Part shown: positions 1-4,305 of the stretch, piece by piece | How the letters are laid out: each line of letters opens with the position of its first letter | Position numbering within the stretch: position 1 is the first letter of the stretch | Origin: Candidatus Eiseniibacteriota bacterium | GTDB lineage: Bacteria; Eisenbacteria; RBG-16-71-46; CAIMUX01; VGJL01 | Reading direction: 5' to 3' | Length of the DNA stretch: 7,448 nt | NCBI GenBank assembly: GCA_014729455.1 | Contig: WJJW01000324.1 | Location: 1-7,448 of the forward strand | Notes under the pieces: model-generated | What the model was told of the DNA's origin: nothing | The model's database searches: none | The model's input: only the letters and a program-made list of their open reading frames with translations | Program-made: the position numbers and the translations under genes

Positions 1-19
1 GGCAAGCACGTTTGTTGCC
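1..19 (-). terminator. Possible partial terminator stem after the HTH regulator gene
   Basis: A short inverted repeat lies directly downstream (on the minus strand) of the regulator stop codon: GGCAA at 1-5 pairs with TTGCC at 15-19 around a 9-base loop. Any T-run that would make it a Rho-independent terminator would lie beyond the left edge of the window, so it cannot be confirmed. A 5-bp stem alone is weak and could be chance. Confidence 0.2.
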
Positions 20-20
20 A

Positions 21-428
21 TCAGACCGTCATCCCCCGGATCAGATAGAACAGCATCGCCCAGTCGTGCGGTGTCTTCGGCTGCTTTCCCCGGTAACGGA
101 TCCCCACGAGCATCTTGACGTCGGCGGCGGTGAGCGGGATGCCACCCTGCTCGCACTCCCGCACGAATTCGGCCAGTGCCGGCGGGAGGGCCTCCGGCGA
201 ATCCTCCGATCCGCGGGTCTCGAGTACCAGATCGGAGAGATAGACACCGAGGCCACGGGCAACCTTCTCGACGGTCTCCAGGGAGGGGCTCTTGATCCCC
301 CGCTCGAGCTGGGACAGGTAGCCCTTCGTCACGCCCGAAGTCTCCTCGAGGTCGGCCAGCGTCATCCCACGCTCGCGGCGGATCTCGTTGATCCGCGTAC
401 CCAACGACCGGTTCCCTTCTTCGACCAT
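21..428 (-). CDS. XRE-family (Cro/CI-type) helix-turn-helix transcriptional regulator
   Basis: A 135-residue predicted cytoplasmic DNA-binding protein. Residues 9-67 form a classical Cro/CI-type HTH: a first helix with LGTRINEIRRERG, a second helix TLADLEETSG, a recognition helix around KGYLSQLERG, then KSPSLETVEKVARGLGV and the closing LSDL. The C-terminal half (about 80-135) is a small helical tail with PPALAEFVRECEQ, LTAADVKMLVGIRYRGKQP and a Trp-containing end; I know this tail style from other small XRE regulators but cannot assign it a ligand or partner. An in-frame TTG at 443 and an ATG at 431 lie upstream. I chose ATG at 428 because GGAGGA (440-435) then sits 6 bases away, whereas it lies inside the TTG-started version and only 3 bases from the ATG at 431. 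The gene is transcribed divergently from the SUMF1-like/TauE pair, which suggests it controls that pair and/or itself; this is inference. Confidence 0.9.
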   Translation of the reverse strand: MVEEGNRSLGTRINEIRRERGMTLADLEETSGVTKGYLSQLERGIKSPSLETVEKVARGLGVYLSDLVLETRGSEDSPEALPPALAEFVRECEQGGIPLTAADVKMLVGIRYRGKQPKTPHDWAMLFYLIRGMTV

Positions 429-434
429 CATGTT

Positions 435-440
435 TCCTCC
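435..440 (-). promoter_or_regulatory. Ribosome-binding site that decides the regulator start
   Basis: On the minus strand GGAGGA precedes two adjacent ATG codons, at 431 and 428. The spacing is 3 bases to the first and 6 to the second, which favours the second. A longer reading frame beginning at TTG 443 would translate this motif as Gly-Gly, which argues against that start. Confidence 0.7.
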
Positions 441-441
441 C

Positions 442-475
442 AAGTACTTCGTTTACTGTCCGCGCCTGACGGACA
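442..475. promoter_or_regulatory. Two dyad sequences beside the regulator start (candidate operator)
   Basis: AAGTACTT at 442-449 is a perfect 8-base palindrome abutting the ribosome-binding site of the regulator. Seven bases further, TGTCCG (457-462) and CGGACA (470-475) form a 6-bp inverted repeat around a 7-base spacer. XRE-family regulators commonly bind short dyads near their own promoters, so either could be an operator for autoregulation or for control of the divergent genes. No clear -10/-35 pair could be read on the minus strand here, so the role is inferred from position only. Confidence 0.35.
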
Positions 476-643
476 CAGATTCGCAGTGAGCGCTTCAACT
501 TCTTGGAAGGAAACAGCCACCAGAAAACCACGTCAACAGCAAACGCAGGCGTCCTCCAGGAAATGGCTTCTCCAGTCGGCGCAGCCATCTGTTTCGCTAT
601 CTCTCCCGCTTTCATCGCTTTCCCGTGGCATTGCGGAGGCGTA
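476..643. other. Divergent intergenic region, no gene recognised
   Basis: This stretch is richer in A and T than the flanking genes, as expected of a promoter region. A plus-strand frame from TTG 503 stays open into the next gene, but the 55 extra residues have no recognisable family character and no ribosome-binding site supports that start. TATGCT at 642-647 is a possible -10 for the rightward genes, with TTTCCC (619-624) 17 bases upstream as a poor -35. No small RNA or small protein is supported. Confidence 0.4.
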
Positions 644-665
644 TGCTCCCTCCGGGAAAGGAGCA
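644..665 (+). promoter_or_regulatory. Inverted repeat covering the ribosome-binding site of the SUMF1-like gene
   Basis: TGCTCC at 644-649 is perfectly complementary to GGAGCA at 660-665, with a 10-base loop. The right arm contains GGAG, the core of the ribosome-binding site AGGAG (659-663), 4 bases before the ATG at 668. In a transcript starting upstream of 644 the 6-bp stem would hide the site and reduce translation. GGAG at 635-638 could compete for the same left arm. If the nearby TATGCT were the true -10, transcription would start around 654 and the stem would not form. Confidence 0.35.
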
Positions 666-667
666 CC

Positions 668-2098
668 ATGGCACGCTCGACCAGCAATTCAGGAAGTGTC
701 GCGGTCCGTATCTCGGAGAACCTTCCGCTCCCCCTGGCCTGGGGACTGCGATCCTTGCTGGGGGTCGAGACGCGTGACGAGGCGGGCCAACGTGTCCAAG
801 CTCTGACCGACACGATCCACCGGTTCCTCTTCTGCATCGCCGCCGCGGATCTGACGAGCGTCTCCGCCGATCTGCTCGCCGCCGAGGAACGGCCGACCCG
901 CTCCTACCTGAAGGCGGTTTCGAAGCAGACCTTCGACGTTCCGCTCTCCGCCGAGATCTGCAGGATCGAGGCCCGCCGCGTCACGAAGTTCCTCGCGCAG
1001 CGGCCGGAGCATGCGTTCGTCCAGGAACTGCCCGGCTTCGACCATCACCACGGCCGCGCGCTCAGGAAGCTCGCCGAAGCGGACCTCCCGGAGGCGATCC
1101 CGCTGATTCTCGAGATCTGCGAGGGGCTGCGGTTCCTCGAGCGGTACCCGCTGCTCCGGAGCGGAGGAACCTCCCCGAGGGCGCACCGGCTGACCGGCCC
1201 CGACCCGTTCGGGATCTCGATCGAAATCGAGGGCGGCGATGGGCCCGACGAGGGGACTGTCCTGCTCCTCGATCCGAGCCGAAAGCGCGCCCTCGACCTG
1301 AGCCCGTTCGTCCTCGCCGAGCGGCGCACGGAGACCGGGGAACACGAGGTCTCCCTTCTCTCCTCGATCGAGGAGTCGCGGCTCGCATGGCGCCCCACGA
1401 TCCGGCCCGCCGAGGAACGCAGCCGGTCCGTGACCGACCACGGCCGCATCTACGATCCCGATCGCTTCAACGATCGCCCCGGCCGGTTCGATGCGGCGAT
1501 CGTCGATGCACCCCCGTCCATCGCCGGGGTCCCGATCGAACGCGTCTGCGACGAGTGCGGGGGGCGGGCATCGATCACACGTCGCGTCTGTCCAAACGGA
1601 CATCTCCTCGTGTCGGCGCCCCCCGGCCTGACGTTCCTCCGCGTCGAGGACGGCATCGAGCACTACCGTCGAGAAACCGACGGCACCGAGATGATCCGCG
1701 TTCCGGCCGGCGACGCGATCGTCTCCCGCTCCGGCCACGCGCTCCGCCGTGTTCCCGTCTCCGCGTTCTATGCCGACCGCACACCCCGCGAAGGGAAAGT
1801 CCCGGGCAGCGGCCGCGCCGACGACGGACGCCGGCTGCCGAGCGAGATCGAGTGGCTCCGCCTCCACGGCCTGGCCGGCGTGGAGACGGGCCGCCCCGAG
1901 CTGGTCCGATCGGTCGCCGCGGTCGAGAAGTCCCTACTCCGCTTCGACCCGTCCCTCCAAGGGGCGATCGAAGGGGAGTGGGTGCTCGCCGGCGGAAGCG
2001 CCGAGTCGCCCGAGCGTGTCCCCGTCAAGCAGCCGCCCGACACGGAGGTCCGGTTCCGGTTCGTCCTCGACGAGGCGACCGCGCCCGCCGAGGAGTGA
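668..2098 (+). CDS. Zinc-ribbon protein with degenerate SUMF1/FGE-like C-terminal domain
   Basis: A 476-residue protein with no signal peptide or membrane segment, started at ATG 668 after AGGAG (659-663). Four parts can be seen. (1) Residues ~15-166 are helical, opening with NLPLPLAWGLRSLLG and carrying an HRFLFCIAAADL helix. (2) Residues ~180-265 look beta-rich, with FGISIEIEGG and VLLLDPSRKRALDLSPFVL; I have seen this helical-plus-'LsPf' arrangement in other multidomain bacterial proteins but cannot name it. (3) Cys294, Cys297, Cys308 and His312 (CDEC, then CPNGH) make a zinc ribbon. (4) Residues ~342-468 follow the landmarks of the SUMF1/formylglycine-generating-enzyme fold: MIRVPAGD, VSAFYADRTP, RRLPSEIEW, AGGSAES and FRFVL. 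This domain has no cysteine, so the copper-binding catalytic pair of true FGEs is absent. A binding role is more likely than sulfatase activation. The stop overlaps the TauE start. Confidence 0.72.
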   Translation: MARSTSNSGSVAVRISENLPLPLAWGLRSLLGVETRDEAGQRVQALTDTIHRFLFCIAAADLTSVSADLLAAEERPTRSYLKAVSKQTFDVPLSAEICRIEARRVTKFLAQRPEHAFVQELPGFDHHHGRALRKLAEADLPEAIPLILEICEGLRFLERYPLLRSGGTSPRAHRLTGPDPFGISIEIEGGDGPDEGTVLLLDPSRKRALDLSPFVLAERRTETGEHEVSLLSSIEESRLAWRPTIRPAEERSRSVTDHGRIYDPDRFNDRPGRFDAAIVDAPPSIAGVPIERVCDECGGRASITRRVCPNGHLLVSAPPGLTFLRVEDGIEHYRRETDGTEMIRVPAGDAIVSRSGHALRRVPVSAFYADRTPREGKVPGSGRADDGRRLPSEIEWLRLHGLAGVETGRPELVRSVAAVEKSLLRFDPSLQGAIEGEWVLAGGSAESPERVPVKQPPDTEVRFRFVLDEATAPAEE

Positions 2099-2865
2099 CC
2101 GACCTCCCGCTCATCGCCCTGTTCGGCCTCGCCGTCGGCTTCATCGGAGGCTACGCCGGGATCGGAGGGGCCCCGTTCCTCGTCTTCCTGCTCGGCGCCG
2201 TCCTCGGCTGGCCGCAGCACGCCGCGCAGGGGACGGTCCTCGCCGTCATGCTCGGGCCGATGACCCTCCCCGGCGTCCTCGTGATGCAAGATCGGATCCG
2301 CCCGCTTCTCCGCTACGTGGTCATCGGTGTGGTCACCTACGCCGCCTTCTCCTACCTCGGCGCCGAGATCGCCTACCTCTTCGACAACCAGACCCTGCGG
2401 ATCCTCTTCTCGATCCTCCTGCTCGGACTGGGGATCCGGCACATGACCGCCCGGATCACGAAGCCGGCCGTGGCCGGCGCGCCGCTGTTCCCCCTGAACG
2501 CGGCCTCGATGACGCTTCTCGGCGCGTTCGTCGGCGTCGCCGGCGGGACCTTCGGGATCGGCGCCGGCGTGCTCCTCGTCCCGCTGCTCGGCCGGCTCTT
2601 CGCCATGGAAAAGGACGACGCCCGCGCGATCTCCCTGGCGATCCTGCTTCCGCCGGTCAGCATCGGCGCGGTCGTGAAGTACCATTCCCGAGGAGACGTC
2701 GACTGGCTCGTGGTCGCCGTCTGCTTCGCCGCCTATCTCGCGAGCAACCACTGGGGGGCGAAGCTCGGCCGGGCGCACTCCGCGCATCGATTCCGCTTCT
2801 TCCTGGGATCGATCCTGCTTGCCGGCGGGATCCTCTATCTCTGGCAGTCGATTCGGCTTTTCTGA
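2095..2865 (+). CDS. TauE/SafE-family membrane transporter (putative sulfite/organosulfonate or anion exporter)
   Basis: A 256-residue integral membrane protein of usual length for TauE/SafE (DUF81) permeases. The family hallmark, two copies of a Gly-rich half, is present: GFIGGYAGIGGAPFLVF at 15-31 and GAFVGVAGGTFGIGAGVLLVP at 143-163. Hydrophobic segments lie at about 6-30, 35-60, 74-96, 101-114, 143-169, 179-195, 204-222 and 235-253, fitting about eight helices. Family members are linked to export of sulfite, sulfoacetate and related anions, but many have unknown cargo and the sequence does not show which applies here. The start is GTG 2095, overlapping the preceding TGA (GTGA), with GAGGA immediately in front. 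Such an overlap usually means termination-reinitiation coupling, so this gene and its neighbour are probably made together. A longer open frame extends upstream from 1387 but overlaps the previous gene and is Arg/Pro-rich shadow sequence. Confidence 0.88.
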   Translation: MTDLPLIALFGLAVGFIGGYAGIGGAPFLVFLLGAVLGWPQHAAQGTVLAVMLGPMTLPGVLVMQDRIRPLLRYVVIGVVTYAAFSYLGAEIAYLFDNQTLRILFSILLLGLGIRHMTARITKPAVAGAPLFPLNAASMTLLGAFVGVAGGTFGIGAGVLLVPLLGRLFAMEKDDARAISLAILLPPVSIGAVVKYHSRGDVDWLVVAVCFAAYLASNHWGAKLGRAHSAHRFRFFLGSILLAGGILYLWQSIRLF

Positions 2866-2880
2866 CCCGCGCCGAATCCG

Positions 2881-2886
2881 TACAAT
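2881..2886 (+). promoter_or_regulatory. Candidate -10 element upstream of the M48-TerB gene
   Basis: TACAAT differs from the sigma-70 -10 consensus at one base and lies 36 bases before the preferred start codon. The matching -35 position (TTTTCT, 2858-2863) is poor. The same ten bases, TACAATCGCG, recur before mfd, which strengthens the case that they are functional. Transcription would begin near 2893, inside the only in-frame alternative start (GTG 2890), which supports ATG 2923. Confidence 0.45.
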
Positions 2887-2911
2887 CGCGTGGCGGACGA
2901 AACCGAACGGG

Positions 2912-2916
2912 GGAGG
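2912..2916 (+). promoter_or_regulatory. Ribosome-binding site deciding the M48-TerB start
   Basis: GGAGG lies 6 bases before ATG 2923 in a purine-rich stretch. The in-frame GTG at 2890 has no comparable motif in front of it, so the shorter protein is preferred. Confidence 0.8.
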
Positions 2917-2922
2917 GAGAGA

Positions 2923-4236
2923 ATGGCGATCGACTGGCAAGACGTACGGTACCGCGGCGATGCGCGCGACGTTCAGGAGCTGTTGGAGACCTACCGGGTC
3001 GGCGACTACCTCGAAGCGTTCGAGGCCGAGCGCCGCAACCAGGATCAGGGGATCCGGGAGAAGCTGCTCAAGCATGGGATCCGGCTGACCGAGCGGATCT
3101 CGCCGCGCATCTACGGGATCTTCAGCGATCTCTGCACGGCGCTCGACATCTCCACGGAGAAGGAGATCTTCTGCTTGCCGGATCAGAAGGTGAACGCGTT
3201 CGCGGCGGTCGACGTCCGCGAAGACGGCGCGCACTCCCTGATCGGCGTCACCTCCGGCGCCCTGGAGATCCTCGACGATGCCGAGCTGCGGTCGATCCTC
3301 GGCCACGAGATCGGCCATTTCCTCTACGGCAACAACCGCCTCAACGCCCTGATCTCGACCGATCCGAACAACCCGTCGGCCACCGTGCTCCCGCCGCTCG
3401 GCGAGAGCCTCTTCCTGCGCTGGCGGAAGAAGGCGGAGATCAGCGCGGATCGGGTCGGCCTCCTCGGCAGCCGCGACTTCAAGGCGTCGGCGCGCGGCCT
3501 GTTGAAGGCGACCTTCGGCCTGAGCGAGAAGAATCTGAACCTCGACATCGACGCGCTGCTGGCGCAGATCGACGAGATCAAGGGCCACCGCGAGATGATC
3601 ACCGAGTCGTTCGCCTCGCACCCGCTCTTGCCGATCCGGTTGAAGGCGCTCCAGCTCTTCTCCCGGTCGGACCGCGCGAAGCGCAACGGCTTCCCGGTCG
3701 ACGGCAAGGCGATCTCCGACGGCGACCTCGAGCAAGGGGTCGACGAGCTCGTACAGCTCTCGCGCCGCTATCCGGGGAACCGCCTCCACGAGGCGGTCAT
3801 GCGGGTGATCTCCCTCGGCGGCGCGCAGATCCTGAGCGCCGATCGGGACATCACCGATGACGAGGTGAAGATCCTCATCCATATCCTCCAGCGCTGGTTC
3901 ACCGATGAGCCGGAGAAGGAGATCGTGACGAAGGCGGAGGAGATCGTCGCCAAGTTGCCCGAGGAGGCGAAGATCGTGCAGGAGCAGGGATCGGTGCAGG
4001 AACGCCGGTTCATCCTCTCCCGCCTCGCCGACATCGCGCTCGCCGACGGCGCCCTGATGGACCCCGAAGGCGCAGCGATCCTCAAGATCGGCGAGCAGAT
4101 CGGCGTGCCGACGAAGGCGGCCTACTCGGTGATCGTCGGCGCCGCGCAGGCGGTCGGCTTCCGCACGGACGCGAAGCTCAACCAGATCGCCGGCGAGCTG
4201 CGCGATTCGCTGCAGATCGGGTTCTCGGAGGGGTAG
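2923..4236 (+). CDS. M48-type zinc metallopeptidase with C-terminal TerB-like region
   Basis: A 437-residue protein without the membrane helices typical of HtpX, so probably cytoplasmic. The M48 catalytic signature is intact: His128-Glu129-Ile-Gly-His132 gives two zinc ligands and the general base, and Glu172 in AEISADRVGLL gives the third. Upstream, EKEIFCLPDQKVNAFA and LIGVTSGALEILDDAELRS are the usual strands and helix before the active site. SHPLLPIRLKALQLFSRS (about 229-246) is the conserved segment closing the M48 domain. The C-terminal third carries two repeat-like units: ADRDITDDEVKILIHIL, then LADIALADGALMDPEGAAIL with Asp375, Gly376 and Glu382 (about 363-387). These look like the acidic helix pairs of TerB domains, known from tellurite and envelope stress systems. 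The substrate is unknown. ATG 2923 is chosen for its GGAGG; GTG 2890 would add 11 residues. It lies 57 bases after the TauE gene with its own TACAAT box. Confidence 0.85.
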   Translation: MAIDWQDVRYRGDARDVQELLETYRVGDYLEAFEAERRNQDQGIREKLLKHGIRLTERISPRIYGIFSDLCTALDISTEKEIFCLPDQKVNAFAAVDVREDGAHSLIGVTSGALEILDDAELRSILGHEIGHFLYGNNRLNALISTDPNNPSATVLPPLGESLFLRWRKKAEISADRVGLLGSRDFKASARGLLKATFGLSEKNLNLDIDALLAQIDEIKGHREMITESFASHPLLPIRLKALQLFSRSDRAKRNGFPVDGKAISDGDLEQGVDELVQLSRRYPGNRLHEAVMRVISLGGAQILSADRDITDDEVKILIHILQRWFTDEPEKEIVTKAEEIVAKLPEEAKIVQEQGSVQERRFILSRLADIALADGALMDPEGAAILKIGEQIGVPTKAAYSVIVGAAQAVGFRTDAKLNQIAGELRDSLQIGFSEG

Positions 4237-4305
4237 AGCGGCTTTCCGACGCGGTACTCCGCCCGGCACACCGGCGTGGATCCGCGCTACAATCGCGGCA
4301 CAACC
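4237..4305 (+). other. Short intergenic region with two abutting small dyads
   Basis: Between the peptidase and mfd genes two 12-base dyads sit back to back: GCGGtactCCGC (4251-4262) and CCGGcacaCCGG (4263-4274), each with 4-bp arms and a 4-base loop. No T-run follows, so this is not a canonical intrinsic terminator. It could be a protein-binding site or chance in GC-rich DNA. The mfd -10 candidate follows 13 bases later. Confidence 0.3.
4288..4293 (+). promoter_or_regulatory. mfd: Candidate -10 element of mfd, implying a near-leaderless transcript
   Basis: TACAAT again occurs inside TACAATCGCG. The -35 position at 17-base spacing (GGCACA, 4265-4270) matches consensus only in its last three bases. 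A start about 7 bases downstream would leave some 6 bases before ATG 4306, too short for a ribosome-binding site, and none is visible. Confidence 0.45.

Noticed and set aside
503..667. N-terminal extension of the SUMF1-like gene from TTG 503
   Set aside because: The 55 extra residues look like translated intergenic DNA and there is no ribosome-binding site; ATG 668 has AGGAG in front.
12..806. A 264-codon plus-strand frame over the regulator
   Set aside because: It is antisense to a clear XRE regulator and continues out of frame into the next gene, with no family features.
689..1867. A 392-codon minus-strand frame opposite the SUMF1-like gene
   Set aside because: Asp/Arg/Gly-rich shadow with no domain; the plus-strand frame has a ribosome-binding site, zinc ligands and SUMF1 landmarks.
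1691..2098. Diversity-generating retroelement variable protein
   Set aside because: SUMF1/C-type-lectin-like domains are typical targets, but no reverse transcriptase, template repeat or variable repeat is present in the window.
668..2098. Active formylglycine-generating enzyme
   Set aside because: No cysteine exists in the C-terminal domain, and the region that normally carries the active site is shortened; no sulfatase gene is nearby.
2866..2922. Intrinsic terminator between the TauE and peptidase genes
   Set aside because: No stem followed by a T-run could be found in these 57 bases.
1749..3860. A 703-codon plus-strand frame
   Set aside because: Its translation is Arg/Pro/Ala-rich and overlaps three genes with recognisable domains in another frame.
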